Below are positions 9,353-18,617 of a stretch of DNA of 64,000 nucleotides, piece by piece. Position 1 is the stretch's first letter. Each line of letters starts with the position of its first letter. The position numbers were made by a program, and so were the translations under genes. Below the pieces are notes generated by a model. It saw nothing but the letters and a program-made list of their open reading frames with translations, was not told the DNA's origin and did no database searches. This stretch comes from Pseudomonadota bacterium (GTDB taxonomy: Bacteria; Pseudomonadota; Gammaproteobacteria; Steroidobacterales; Steroidobacteraceae). The stretch covers positions 156,126-220,125 of the forward strand of contig JAJZUT010000006.1 in assembly GCA_021847105.1 (NCBI GenBank), given 5' to 3'.

Positions 9353-10405
9353 ATGAGCGCCATCAGCTGGTTCCCCGAGGTTGGGCTCGGCGATCGTGCG
9401 CGCGTCGGTGGCAAGGGTGGCAGCCTCGGCGAGCTCGTGCGCGCGGGCATCAGCGTTCCGCCCGGCTTTGTGGTCGCCACCGAGGCGTTCGAGCAGTTCC
9501 TGACGGCGCTCGAGGCAGGCGAGCCCGTGCGCGAGCGCATCGAGGCCCTGCCGGCCGATGATCTGCCGGCCATCACGGCCTGCTCGCAGGCGCTGCGCAG
9601 TCGAATCGAGCAGACGGCGCTGCCAGAGGCTCTGAGTGAACAGATCACGGCGGCACACGCGCAACTGTGTGCCGAGAGCGCCTCAGGGCCCACACTCGCC
9701 GTGGCAGTACGCTCCTCCGCCACGACGGAGGATGCCGCCGACGCCAGTTTCGCCGGGCTGCAGGATACACACCTGTGGGTGAGGGGCACCCTCGACACCC
9801 TGCGCCTGATCCGCAGCTGCTGGGCCAGTCTGTACTCGGTGGAGTCGATCAGCTACCGCCGCCACCGACGGCTTCCCGAGCAGGGCGTGTCGATGGCCGT
9901 GGTGGTGCAGCGTATGGTCGATGCCCGCACCGCCGGGGTGATGTTCACCCGCAGCCCGACCACCGGGGATCGCTCCGTCATCACCATCGAAGGCGCTTGG
10001 GGGCTGGGCTCGGCGGTCGTGGGGGGGGAAGTGACGCCCGACCGCTGGGTCATCGGCAAGATCACCGGTGAGATCGGCGTGCGGGACATCTCCGACAAGG
10101 CGATTCAACATCTGCCGGCGATCTCCGGGGGCATTCGCACCGAACCGGTCGACGATGCGCAGCGGCGCACCCCCTGCCTCAGCGACGATCAGCTGAGCGC
10201 GCTGTGCGCGATCGGCCGCCGCGTCGAGCGTCATTATGGCCGGCCGCAGGACATCGAGTGGGCGATCGAACGCAGCAGCGGCGAGGTGCTGTTGCTGCAG
10301 AGTCGTCCCGAGACCGTCTGGTCATCCCGGGATGCTGGGCCCGTCGCGCGGGCCGCCGGCAACCCTTTCACGCATGTCATGTCAATTTTTGGAGGCCGCA
10401 GGTGA
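9353..10405 (+). CDS. PEP-synthase N-terminal ATP-grasp subunit (AcvA/B- or HpeH/I-like)
   Basis: A 350-residue stand-alone PPDK/PEP-synthase nucleotide-binding domain. Visible are WFPEVGLGDRARVGGKGGSLGEL at the N-terminus (residues ~6-28), the ATP-grasp arginine motif AVRSSATTEDAADASFAGLQDT, QRMVDARTAGVMFTRSP, and the acidic C-terminal IEWAIE...LLLQSRPETVW. It supplies the ATP-dependent phosphorylation of the histidine in the partner subunit. In ordinary PEP synthase both domains sit on one chain with this one first; here it is the second gene. ATG 9353 follows the previous stop by one base. Phenylphosphate synthase uses the same split design, but the following biotin carboxylase genes point to the acetovanillone type. 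Confidence 0.9.
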   Translation: MSAISWFPEVGLGDRARVGGKGGSLGELVRAGISVPPGFVVATEAFEQFLTALEAGEPVRERIEALPADDLPAITACSQALRSRIEQTALPEALSEQITAAHAQLCAESASGPTLAVAVRSSATTEDAADASFAGLQDTHLWVRGTLDTLRLIRSCWASLYSVESISYRRHRRLPEQGVSMAVVVQRMVDARTAGVMFTRSPTTGDRSVITIEGAWGLGSAVVGGEVTPDRWVIGKITGEIGVRDISDKAIQHLPAISGGIRTEPVDDAQRRTPCLSDDQLSALCAIGRRVERHYGRPQDIEWAIERSSGEVLLLQSRPETVWSSRDAGPVARAAGNPFTHVMSIFGGRR

Positions 10406-10911
10406 CGCTCACAGCGCAGGATGTCGCGGATATCACGCGGTTGCTCGAGGAGTCGAGCTTCGATGAACTGTATCTGGAGCTTGATGGGCTGAAGCTCAGC
10501 TTGCGTCGTCAGGGCGCCGGTGGCGCGCCCGCTGCACCTGCCCTCGCCGACTCACCGCCACCGGCCGCTCCACGCAACGCAGGCCCGGCGCCCGACGTCG
10601 CGCCCTCGCCCCAACCGGCGGCCTCCGCGCCATCGGCGCGCACCGCAGCGACCCAGAGCGACGTACAGAGCGTCGCCGCGCCGCTGCTCGGCACGTTCTA
10701 CCGCGCCCCCAAGCCCGGCGCCGCGCCGTTCGTCGAGATCGGATCGCAGGTCAAGGAAGACACCGTCATCGGAATCATCGAGGTGATGAAGCTGATGAAC
10801 GCCGTACGGGCCGGCACGTGCGGCATCGTTGCTGAAATCGTGGCGCAGGACGGTGCGCTCGTGGAGTATGGCGAGGCGCTGGTGCGCATCGACACAACGG
10901 GGCAGGCGTGA
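10402..10911 (+). CDS. Biotin carboxyl carrier protein of the acetophenone-type carboxylase
   Basis: A 169-residue AccB-type carrier. It has an N-terminal helical domain (residues 1-35), an Ala/Pro-rich flexible linker (about 40-90) and a C-terminal biotinyl domain with EVMKLMN, biotinylated Lys at about residue 130. It shuttles carboxybiotin between the next two gene products. GTG 10402 overlaps the preceding stop by four bases and has GGAGG six bases upstream. It is a dedicated carrier, not the housekeeping AccB, because it is embedded in the phosphotransferase-carboxylase operon. Confidence 0.92.
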   Translation: MTLTAQDVADITRLLEESSFDELYLELDGLKLSLRRQGAGGAPAAPALADSPPPAAPRNAGPAPDVAPSPQPAASAPSARTAATQSDVQSVAAPLLGTFYRAPKPGAAPFVEIGSQVKEDTVIGIIEVMKLMNAVRAGTCGIVAEIVAQDGALVEYGEALVRIDTTGQA

Positions 10912-12275
10912 CGATCAAACGGATTCTCATCGCCAACCGGGGCGAGATCGCCGCACGCATCATCCGCACATGCCGCCTGCTCGGCATCGAAACCGTGCTG
11001 GCGGCCTCGAGCGCGGATCGACACTCCGTGCCGGCACGTCTGGCCGACCGCACGCTGTGCATCGGACCGGCGCGCTCGACCGAGAGCTATCTGCAGGTGG
11101 GAACGATCGTGCAGGCGGCACTCGGCGTACGGGCCGATGCGATTCATCCAGGTTATGGCTTTCTCTCCGAGCGCGCCGCACTCGCCCGCGCGTGTGAGGA
11201 GAACGGCATCATTTTCATCGGCCCCACGGCCGAGCAGATCGCCTCGGTCGGCGATAAGCTGCGCGCGCGCAGCGAGGCGCAGGCCGCCGACGTCCCAGTC
11301 GTACCGGGCGGTGCCGTCGAGGACCTGGAGGATGCCATGACGCTCGCCGTGCGTCTCGGCGCGCCGCTGCTGGTCAAAGCAGTCGGCGGTGGTGGCGGGC
11401 GCGGCATGAAACGCATCGAGGACGTCACGGAACTGCCGCAGGCCGTGCAGCTCGCCGCCTCGGAAGCCGGCGTCGCCTTCGGCGATGCACGGCTGTATCT
11501 GGAACGCTTCGTGACCGGCGGGCGCCACATTGAAGTGCAGGTACTCGGCGATGGCGCCGGACGAGTGATTCACCTCGGGGAGCGGGACTGCTCCGTGCAA
11601 CGGCGTTACCAGAAACTGATCGAGGAAACACCCGCGCCAAATCTGTCCGCGTCCCTGCGTGAACGACTGCATGCCGCCGCCGTGCGCTTTGCCGAACGCC
11701 TCGCCTACCGCGGAGCGGGGACCGTGGAGTTCCTGGTCGATCCTGCACGCGATGCATTCTATTTTCTCGAAATGAATGCCCGTATTCAGGTCGAGCACCC
11801 GGTCACCGAGGCGGTCACCGGCATCGACCTGATCGCAGAGCAGATCGCCATTGCCGACGGTGCAGGCCTGCGAATTCGCCAGGAGCAAATCACCTGGCAG
11901 GGCTGCGCACTCGAGTGCCGCGTGAACGCGGAGGATCCCGCGCGCGATTTCCAACCCAGCCCCGGCCGCGTGGCTACGGTGCGGTGGCCGGCTGGTGAGG
12001 GCATTCGCGTCGACACACACATCGAGGCCGGCTCGCAAGTGCCCCCGTTCTACGACTCGCTGCTCGCCAAGATCATCGCACACGCGCCAAACCGCACCGC
12101 CGCCCTGATGCGCATGCGTCAGGCACTCATCGCGGCCCAGGTCACCGGGATCAGTACCAATCTGACTTTGCACCAGGACATTCTCGCCGACGCGCAATTC
12201 CAGGCCGGAGGCGTGGATACGGGCTTTCTCACCCGGTACCTGCAGCGTTCGGACACGGGAGCCGCTCATGGCTGA
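10908..12275 (+). CDS. Biotin carboxylase subunit
   Basis: A 455-residue biotin carboxylase (AccC type, near the usual 450). It carboxylates biotin on the carrier with ATP and bicarbonate. It has the N-terminal IANRGEIAARIIRTCR, the glycine-rich ATP loop (VKAVGGGGGRGMK), HLGERDCSVQRRYQKLIEE and the metal/ATP region FLEMNARIQVEHPVTE. GTG 10908 overlaps the carrier stop by four bases (GTGA). The acv/hpe systems use a biotin carboxylase of this type to carboxylate the methyl group of the acetophenone. Which letter of those systems it corresponds to I do not assign. Confidence 0.93.
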   Translation: MTIKRILIANRGEIAARIIRTCRLLGIETVLAASSADRHSVPARLADRTLCIGPARSTESYLQVGTIVQAALGVRADAIHPGYGFLSERAALARACEENGIIFIGPTAEQIASVGDKLRARSEAQAADVPVVPGGAVEDLEDAMTLAVRLGAPLLVKAVGGGGGRGMKRIEDVTELPQAVQLAASEAGVAFGDARLYLERFVTGGRHIEVQVLGDGAGRVIHLGERDCSVQRRYQKLIEETPAPNLSASLRERLHAAAVRFAERLAYRGAGTVEFLVDPARDAFYFLEMNARIQVEHPVTEAVTGIDLIAEQIAIADGAGLRIRQEQITWQGCALECRVNAEDPARDFQPSPGRVATVRWPAGEGIRVDTHIEAGSQVPPFYDSLLAKIIAHAPNRTAALMRMRQALIAAQVTGISTNLTLHQDILADAQFQAGGVDTGFLTRYLQRSDTGAAHG

Positions 12276-13749
12276 GATTCAACTCGTCGAGACCTCGTTG
12301 CGCGACGGCAATCAATGTGTTTGGGCGGCACTCGGCATTGACACCGCGAGAACCCTCTCGATTGCCCCCGTCATGGACCAGGTGGGCTTCAAGGCAATCG
12401 ACTTCACGACCTCGACGCACATGGGGGTCGCCGTACGCTACAAGCGCGAGGACCCTTGGGAGCGGATCCGGCTGATGGCCGCGGCGACGCCGCGCACACC
12501 GCTGCAGTTCATGTCGACGGGCTTTCGCTTTATTTCCTGGGAAACGGCCAGTCCGGAATTCATGGCACTCGCCTTCCGGACGCTGGCCCGCAACGGCATC
12601 CGGCGATTCTGCCTTGCCGACCCAATGAACGATACCGACGCCACGATGGCCTGCGCACGCATGGTGCACGAGGGCGGTGGTGAGCACGTGATCGCCGCTC
12701 TGGTCTTCACGATCAGCCCGATCCACGATGACGCCTACTATGCCGAGCGGGCGCGCCGGCTGGCGGCCTGCCCGGACATCGATGCACTCTATATCAAGGA
12801 CCCCGGCGGCCTGCTCTCTGCGCAGCGCGCCGCAAAGCTGATACCGGCGATCAAGGCACAGATCGGCAGCAAGCCGCTCGAGTTACACTCGCACTGCACC
12901 ATCGGGCTGGCCGAGTTGCTGTACATGGAGGCCGCTCAGCTCGGCGTGAGCGCACTGCAGTGCGCCTCAGGCGCGGCGGCCGACGGTATCTCCAACCCGC
13001 CCGCCGCTCGGGTGGTCGCCAATTTGCGCGCCCTGGGTCATAGCGTCGACATCGATACCGAAGCGCTCGCCGCGGTCGATCGTTACTTCACTCAACTGGC
13101 GCAGGCCGAAGGCCTGCCGGCGGGACGCCCGCAGGGTTTCGATGCCAGTTACCAGCATCACCAGCTGCCAGGGGGCATGGTGGGCACCATGCGCCGGCAT
13201 CTGCAAGAGAGCCGCATCGCGCATTTGGAAAGTGCCGTCATCGAGGAACTCGGCCGCGTACGTCAGGAGCTCGGCTGGCCGATCGTGATGACACCGTTCT
13301 CGCAGGTCCTGCTGACGCAGGCGGTCATGAACGTCACGAGCCGCGAGCGCTACGCGACCATGCCGGATGAGTTGATCCGTTACGCGCTCGGCCGCTTCGG
13401 CAAGCCGACGGTACCGATCGATGCGCAGATCATGGATCGCATCCGCTCACTACCGCGCACGCGGGAGCTCGAGGCAGAGCCACCGATGGCGCCGCTGCCG
13501 GAGCTGCGCCGCAGACTCGGTGCCCGGCTCTCGGATGAGGAGTTTCTGCTGCGCGCCACCATGCCGCAGACTCAAGTGGATGCGATGCTCGCGGCCGGAC
13601 CGGCTGCGCGTCATTACGATCCGGCGGTAAGGCCCGCGTTGGCATTGATCCGCAAGCTCACCGCGCGGCACGATTTGACGGAAGTATTGGTGGACAAGCC
13701 CGGCTTTCGACTGCACTTGCGCCGCACGTCACGGCCCGTGGCGCCATGA
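12268..13749 (+). CDS. Carboxyltransferase subunit (pyruvate carboxylase/transcarboxylase-5S fold)
   Basis: A 493-residue DRE-TIM carboxyltransferase. It has ETSLRDGNQ at residues 8-16 (Asp13 metal ligand), the catalytic-type lysine in LYIKDPGG (about Lys177) and metal-binding HSH (His207, His209), followed by a C-terminal helical domain. It transfers CO2 from carboxybiotin to an enolisable ketone carbon. In this operon that would be the methyl carbon of a 4-hydroxyacetophenone, giving an aroylacetate (inferred). The start overlaps the biotin carboxylase stop by eight bases. The family also contains oxaloacetate decarboxylase alpha chains, but no membrane OadB-like partner is present, so a sodium pump is unlikely. 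Confidence 0.88.
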   Translation: MAEIQLVETSLRDGNQCVWAALGIDTARTLSIAPVMDQVGFKAIDFTTSTHMGVAVRYKREDPWERIRLMAAATPRTPLQFMSTGFRFISWETASPEFMALAFRTLARNGIRRFCLADPMNDTDATMACARMVHEGGGEHVIAALVFTISPIHDDAYYAERARRLAACPDIDALYIKDPGGLLSAQRAAKLIPAIKAQIGSKPLELHSHCTIGLAELLYMEAAQLGVSALQCASGAAADGISNPPAARVVANLRALGHSVDIDTEALAAVDRYFTQLAQAEGLPAGRPQGFDASYQHHQLPGGMVGTMRRHLQESRIAHLESAVIEELGRVRQELGWPIVMTPFSQVLLTQAVMNVTSRERYATMPDELIRYALGRFGKPTVPIDAQIMDRIRSLPRTRELEAEPPMAPLPELRRRLGARLSDEEFLLRATMPQTQVDAMLAAGPAARHYDPAVRPALALIRKLTARHDLTEVLVDKPGFRLHLRRTSRPVAP

Positions 13750-14588
13750 GCACGCCCACCGAGAGCGCAGCGCCGGGTGCCATCGCCGGCTGGATGTTCG
13801 ACGTTGACGGCACATTGCTGCTCAGTGACCGCGCGCTCGGCAGTTACCAGCTGCTGCCGGGCGCGGTAGAAGTGCTCAGCGCCTTACGCGAACGCAACTA
13901 CCCGTTCGTGCTGCTCACCAACGGCAGCAACTACGCGCCGGCCGAGCAAGCCGAAAAGCTGCGCCGGTGCGGCCTGCCCATCGAAGATCGGCAAATGCTC
14001 ACCCCCTCGGTGGTGACGGCCGATCACATGTCCCGCCGGGACATCCGTCGTGTCCTGGTGCTCGGCACCCGGGGCGTCGGCCATGCGTTGGCCGAGGCAG
14101 GAATCGAGACGCGCTACACCGGGGAGCCTCGGGCTGCCGAGGTGGATGCGGTGTACGTCGGCTGGCACCCCGAATGCGGCATGAAGGACATTGAGACCGC
14201 CGCGCAGGCAATCTGGGCAGGCGCCAGACTCTACGCTGCTTCCGACGTGCCATTCTTTGCAACCCGCCAGGGACGCACCATCGGCTACAGCTACGCGATT
14301 CTCGGGGCGATCCGGCGCCTGACCCGCGCCCCGGTCATTCTCACCGGCAAGCCCTCGCTGCACGCGCTGCGCTTGGTCGCTCGACGTCTGGGCGTGGGAA
14401 TGCGCGAGGTGGGCGTGGTCGGAGACGATCCGCTGGTTGAGGTCATCATGGCCCATCGCGGTGGCGCGACGGCGCTCGCGGTTACCACTGGAACGACGAG
14501 CCGCGAGGACTGGCTGCGCCAGAGCGGCAAATGCCGGCCCCACCACATTCTCCGCGAGCTGCGCGAAGTGTTGAATTATCTGCCCTAA
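13746..14588 (+). CDS. HAD-family phosphatase (AcvF-type candidate)
   Basis: A 280-residue HAD hydrolase of the NagD/4-nitrophenylphosphatase class. It has FDVDGTLL with nucleophile Asp19 and general acid Asp21, motif II VLLTNGS, the large C2 cap domain between them, a lysine in LTGKPS and the acidic motif VVGDDPLVEV. In the SYK-6 system a phosphatase (AcvF) removes phosphate from the aryl phosphate intermediate; this gene fills that slot as the last member of the operon. The ATG overlaps the carboxyltransferase stop by four bases. Its own stop overlaps the convergent AraC gene by four bases. Confidence 0.88.
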   Translation: MSTPTESAAPGAIAGWMFDVDGTLLLSDRALGSYQLLPGAVEVLSALRERNYPFVLLTNGSNYAPAEQAEKLRRCGLPIEDRQMLTPSVVTADHMSRRDIRRVLVLGTRGVGHALAEAGIETRYTGEPRAAEVDAVYVGWHPECGMKDIETAAQAIWAGARLYAASDVPFFATRQGRTIGYSYAILGAIRRLTRAPVILTGKPSLHALRLVARRLGVGMREVGVVGDDPLVEVIMAHRGGATALAVTTGTTSREDWLRQSGKCRPHHILRELREVLNYLP

Positions 14589-15532
14589 CTGACAGTCCGG
14601 TGCCGGTAGCCGTGCGGCGTACAACCAAACCGGCGCCGGAACCGGCGCGCGAAATGACTCGGATCGATGAAGCCGCAACGGGCAGCGATTTCCGCGATCG
14701 GCAGCTCTCGCGCCCGACCATCGGCGAGCAGTTCACGCGCCCGCTCCAGGCGGATGCGCATCAACTCCTCGATGAACGTGGTCCCAGCCGCTGCGAACGT
14801 GTAATGCAGGCTACGCACCGACATGTGCAACTCGCCGGCAAGTGCGGCGGGTGACAGATCCGGTTCGGCATATCGGCCGTTGAGCGCACGGACCACGCGC
14901 TCGCGCAGCGGCCGCGGCGCCGCGCCAGCGGGCTCGGGCGCGATCGCAAGCTTCAGCAGGGCCGCGACGTGCCCCGCCACCTCCTCGGGCGGCAGCGCCA
15001 GGTTGTCGCAGCCATCGATCTCAAGACTGCCCACCGCCGCGCACAGTGCCGCCCCCCAGCCTCCGCCAGCGACCCGCAGCGGTACGAGTGCCTCGGGATG
15101 TTCCAGGTAACGACGCAGCCAGACTTCGGGCAGCGTCAGCACTAAAGAGCAGGTGGGCAGCGGACACTCCACCTCGTAGGGCGCCCGGCCATCGATCAGC
15201 ACGCATTCCCCCGGATACAACGGGGTCGAGCGCCCCGCCTGGCGCACCAGAACGCGGCCGGCACGCAACTGCATCAACATGAAGGCCGATTGCCGCGTGC
15301 GCGCAATCTTTGCACTGGTGCGGCGCACGCGCTGGACATCCGCACGGATCATGTTGACGATCGCCGGTCCGAGTTCGGTCTGATCGAGTTGGGCCTGGAA
15401 ACCGGTGCGCACGGGCGTGTCGATGTCGAGCTCGAGAAACCGGTCGCAGACCGTGTCGACCCAATAAGAGAGCGCCCGACGCGGCTCAACCGCGTCAGTC
15501 GACCAGTGATGGGTGCCCGAAACGAACTGCAC
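14585..15532 (-). CDS. AraC-family transcriptional regulator
   Basis: A 315-residue regulator. The N-terminal ~190 residues form an AraC-binding-like sensor domain, and the C-terminal ~100 hold two helix-turn-helix motifs (LSPAALAGELHMSVRSLHYTF and IAEIAARCGFIDPSHFARRFRRRFG). GTG 15532 was chosen because GGAGGGGGG lies directly upstream (15534-15542) and the length then fits the family. A longer reading from 15718 adds a low-complexity Arg-rich tail. It converges on the carboxylation operon and is its most likely local regulator, probably as an activator responding to an aromatic ligand. Target sites are not proven. Confidence 0.88.
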   Translation of the reverse strand: MQFVSGTHHWSTDAVEPRRALSYWVDTVCDRFLELDIDTPVRTGFQAQLDQTELGPAIVNMIRADVQRVRRTSAKIARTRQSAFMLMQLRAGRVLVRQAGRSTPLYPGECVLIDGRAPYEVECPLPTCSLVLTLPEVWLRRYLEHPEALVPLRVAGGGWGAALCAAVGSLEIDGCDNLALPPEEVAGHVAALLKLAIAPEPAGAAPRPLRERVVRALNGRYAEPDLSPAALAGELHMSVRSLHYTFAAAGTTFIEELMRIRLERARELLADGRARELPIAEIAARCGFIDPSHFARRFRRRFGCTPHGYRHRTVS

Positions 15533-15650
15533 GATCCCCCCTCCACCGCAGACGGGAAAGCCCCTGCCGCCCATGCTGCCTCGTCGTGGTGCATCTGACA
15601 ACCAGCCCCGCGAGGCACGGTCAAGTTCACGGCGAGGCTCGGTGGGCAGA

Positions 15651-16679
15651 CTACGCCCCGGGCGTCGCTGCGCGCTCGGAAAACTCCTCGGAGTCGACGT
15701 CCGCCTGGCCGGCGGCACCGTATCGGGCTCCGCTCACGGTGCGCTCATTGATCAGCGCATCTAGCTGCGCAAGCGTCGCGTCCGACAGCCGCAGCGCCTG
15801 AGCAGCCATGTTCTCACGAAGGTGCGACACCTGAGTGGTGCCCGGAATGGCCACGAGGCGCTCGGCGCGACTCAGCAGCCACGCGAGCGCCAGCTGCGCT
15901 GGGGTGCACTCATTCTCGTGCGCGATCCGCCGATACGGCTCGAGCAGCTGCAGATTGCGCGCATAGTTCTGGGCATTGAAGCGCGGCATGGTATGGCGCA
16001 GATCGCCGGGCGGCAGCCCGGAGAGGTCGGTCAGTTGCCCCGTCAAAAACCCGCGCGCGAGCGGCGAGAACGCCACCAGCGTCACGCCGAGGTCGCGGCA
16101 GGCCTCCAGCACCGCAATCTCGGGATTGCGTGTCCACAGCGAATATTCGTTCTGCAAAGCCACAATCGGGTGGACGGCATGCGCCTTGCGCAGCGTCGCA
16201 GCGGATACTTCCGACAAGCCGATGGCGCGGATCTTTCCCTCGCGCACCAAGTCGGCCAACATCCCGACGCTCTCCTCGATGGGCACTCGCCGGTCCCAGC
16301 GATGCAGGTAATAGAGATCGATCACCTCGGTGTTCAACCGCCGCAGACTATCCTCGCAATTGCGACGAATGACATGCGGTCGGCCGTCGATGACCCGCTT
16401 GCCATCGACACCCGCGAGCCCCCCTTTGCTGGCCAGCAGGATGCGCGAGCGATGCGGCGCGAGCACCCGGCCGAGGAGCGTCTCATTCGCCCCGAAACCA
16501 TAGAGTGCGGCCGTATCGAAGTGATCCACGCCGAGCTCGAGTGCGGCCAGCAGCACGCGCTCGGCATGCTCGCGCGCGATCGGCACGCCATAGGCGTGGC
16601 TGAGATTCATGCATCCCAGGCCGATGGGACCAACGGTCCACGGACCGATGCGGCGTAATGGAGCGGACGAGGTACTCAT
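15651..16679 (-). CDS. Aldo/keto reductase
   Basis: A 342-residue NAD(P)H-dependent TIM-barrel oxidoreductase. The catalytic tetrad appears as Asp in DHFDTAALYG, Tyr in the same motif, Lys in ILLASKGG and His in YYLHRWD. NADPH-binding FSPLARGFLTG and IPGTTQVSHLREN are present near the C-terminus. It lies downstream of two LysR genes on the same strand. In an aromatic locus it might reduce an aryl aldehyde or ketone; no substrate can be assigned. Confidence 0.88.
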   Translation of the reverse strand: MSTSSAPLRRIGPWTVGPIGLGCMNLSHAYGVPIAREHAERVLLAALELGVDHFDTAALYGFGANETLLGRVLAPHRSRILLASKGGLAGVDGKRVIDGRPHVIRRNCEDSLRRLNTEVIDLYYLHRWDRRVPIEESVGMLADLVREGKIRAIGLSEVSAATLRKAHAVHPIVALQNEYSLWTRNPEIAVLEACRDLGVTLVAFSPLARGFLTGQLTDLSGLPPGDLRHTMPRFNAQNYARNLQLLEPYRRIAHENECTPAQLALAWLLSRAERLVAIPGTTQVSHLRENMAAQALRLSDATLAQLDALINERTVSGARYGAAGQADVDSEEFSERAATPGA

Positions 16680-16743
16680 GCGGTTGAAGCGGTATTTTCG
16701 CCCGTCAGGCAGCGCGCATCCAGCCGGGCAGGCCGGCTAACAG

Positions 16744-17691
16744 CTATCGAGAACTGATATGGCTGTGCGGCTGGCGGACGGCCGCCTGCGCCAGCTCGCG
16801 CAGCATGCGCGTCGCGTGCCGCAGCAGCGGCGTCGTCGGCTTGTGCGCCGAACTCGCCAGGCAGAGCTTGCTGATCAGCATGGGCTGCTCGATCGGTCGC
16901 ACGCTGAAGGCCTGGGGTGCGCCTGAGGCGTGCACCGCCCCGCGACTGAGCACGGCATAGCCATAACCGGCACGCACCATGTCGAGAATGGCCGGGATTC
17001 CCGAGACTTCCCAGTCGATGCGCAACGTCACGCCGGACAGCACTGCCTGCGCCTCGACCCGCCGCCGAATGGCTTGCGTGTGATCGGGAATCACGAGCGG
17101 GTACTGAGGCAGCTCGGCGAAGGGTACGGGCAGCTCCAGACGGGCCGCCGCGCGCCCACCCCGTCGCTGCCGATGTCGCGCCGGGCCGATCAGGCACAGC
17201 GGTTCATCGAGAATCGGTTGAATGTCGATCGAAGCCTGCGACTCGGGATTGTGCACCAGGGCAAGATCGACCCGTCCGGTGGCTATCCACTCCAAGAGGT
17301 GTGTCGAGAGGCCCTCCACAATCACCAGCCGCGCCTTGGCTAGACTCGCGCGGAATCCCGCGACCAGCGAGAGCGTCAGGATGCGCCCGAGGCTCGGCGG
17401 CAAGCCAATGACGACGCGGCCCGCCGGTTCCTCCCGCCCCTCCTCCAGATCAGCGCGCGCCTGCTGCACCAGATGCAGGATGGCCGTGGCCCGCTCGACG
17501 AGGTGCTTGCCCGCCTCGGTGAGCACCACCCCGCGGCCGGTGCGCTGCAGCAGCGCGCAGCGCAGGTCGGTCTCGAGCAGCCGGATCTGGCGGCTGAGCG
17601 CTGGTTGCGCCACATCGAGCACCAGGGCTGCTCGGCTGAAGCTGCCGAGTTCGGCGACCCGGACGAAATACTCCAGCTGCTTGAGGTTCAT
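16744..17691 (-). CDS. LysR-family transcriptional regulator
   Basis: A 315-residue LysR regulator. The N-terminal winged helix is MNLKQLEYFVRVAELGSFSRAA...AQPALSRQIRLLE, followed by a periplasmic-binding-like effector domain (residues ~90-295). It resembles the CbbR/NAC-like branch in which the helix-turn-helix reads VAQPALSRQ. Its ATG overlaps the stop of the upstream LysR gene by four bases, so the pair is translationally coupled. LysR proteins such as LigR control protocatechuate 4,5-cleavage genes, so one of the pair probably regulates ligAB; which one is unknown. Confidence 0.9.
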   Translation of the reverse strand: MNLKQLEYFVRVAELGSFSRAALVLDVAQPALSRQIRLLETDLRCALLQRTGRGVVLTEAGKHLVERATAILHLVQQARADLEEGREEPAGRVVIGLPPSLGRILTLSLVAGFRASLAKARLVIVEGLSTHLLEWIATGRVDLALVHNPESQASIDIQPILDEPLCLIGPARHRQRRGGRAAARLELPVPFAELPQYPLVIPDHTQAIRRRVEAQAVLSGVTLRIDWEVSGIPAILDMVRAGYGYAVLSRGAVHASGAPQAFSVRPIEQPMLISKLCLASSAHKPTTPLLRHATRMLRELAQAAVRQPHSHISSR

Positions 17692-18617
17692 GGCGCTATT
17701 CCGGCGAGCAGCCCATTGGCCACTTCCTCAAGCTCGGCGCGCAGCCACACGTGCAGCGGATCGTCCTGATGGCGGCGATGCCATACCAGGTACATCGAGA
17801 CCTCCGGGGCCGAGAACGGCAACGGCGCGGTGCCGAAGCCGCGCATGCAGCCGAAGCGCAACAGCGAGGGAACGCTCGCAAGCAGATCGGTGCCGCGCAG
17901 AAACGCGGCGACACCAGCGAAGTCACTCACCGCCACACCGATCCGCCGGGTGAGACCGCGCGAGGTGAGCTGATCGTCGAAGACCAGCCGGCGACCGTCT
18001 TCGTACACCACGGTGACATGGCGGCCCGCGAGGTACTCCTCGAGCGTCCGTGGTGCAGCGCGCTGCGCCGGGTCGAAGAAGCAGACGTAGCGATCGACCA
18101 GCAAGCGCTTCTGGACGATGTCCATTCCCTCGGGGGGACGGGGCGTGACAATCAGATCGCAGCGCCCCTCGCGCAGCAGCTCCGCGGTCGGCGCTCGCGA
18201 GGGGATCACGGTGAGCCGCAACAGCTTCAGTCGCTTCGCAAGACGCTGCTGAAACGCCGGCAGCAGCAGGTCGCGCTGAAAATCGTTCGCCGCGACCGTG
18301 AGCACGAGTTCCGTGTCCTGCGGCACGAACCGCGGACCGCGCGCCAGCCGCTCCATATCCTCGAGCAACCGCCGGGCCGGCCCCGCCAGCGCCTCGGCGC
18401 GCGCCGTCGCGGCAATGCCGCGGCCCGATTTGACGAACAGCGAATCGCCGAGGACTGAGCGCAGACGGTTCAAGGCATGACTGACCGCCGACTGGGTCAA
18501 GCCGAGCCGCTCAGCCGCAGCGGTCACCGAGCCGGTTTCGAGCACGGCGAGAAACGTGCGCAACATGCGCCCGTCGATATCGAGCAGGTGGGGTAATGAG
18601 GATTGAAGCTCGCCCAT
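17688..18617 (-). CDS. LysR-family transcriptional regulator
   Basis: A 309-residue LysR regulator with HTH segment LRTFLAVLETGSVTAAAERLGLTQSAVSHALNRLR starting about residue 17, and a NodD/LinR-like effector domain. ATG 18617 was preferred to an in-frame codon at 18665 because the extra residues are Gly/Ala-rich and precede a normal LysR start; neither start has a clear Shine-Dalgarno. Adjacent paralogous but clearly different LysR genes in tandem are unusual and suggest two inducers. The terminator at 18729-18772 separates it from ligB, so it likely has its own promoter. Confidence 0.88.
   Translation of the reverse strand: MGELQSSLPHLLDIDGRMLRTFLAVLETGSVTAAAERLGLTQSAVSHALNRLRSVLGDSLFVKSGRGIAATARAEALAGPARRLLEDMERLARGPRFVPQDTELVLTVAANDFQRDLLLPAFQQRLAKRLKLLRLTVIPSRAPTAELLREGRCDLIVTPRPPEGMDIVQKRLLVDRYVCFFDPAQRAAPRTLEEYLAGRHVTVVYEDGRRLVFDDQLTSRGLTRRIGVAVSDFAGVAAFLRGTDLLASVPSLLRFGCMRGFGTAPLPFSAPEVSMYLVWHRRHQDDPLHVWLRAELEEVANGLLAGIAP

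Noticed and set aside
10908..12275. Housekeeping acetyl-CoA carboxylase AccBC
   Set aside because: The genes are embedded by four-base overlaps in the phosphotransferase-carboxyltransferase-phosphatase operon, and the transferase is not of the AccAD type.
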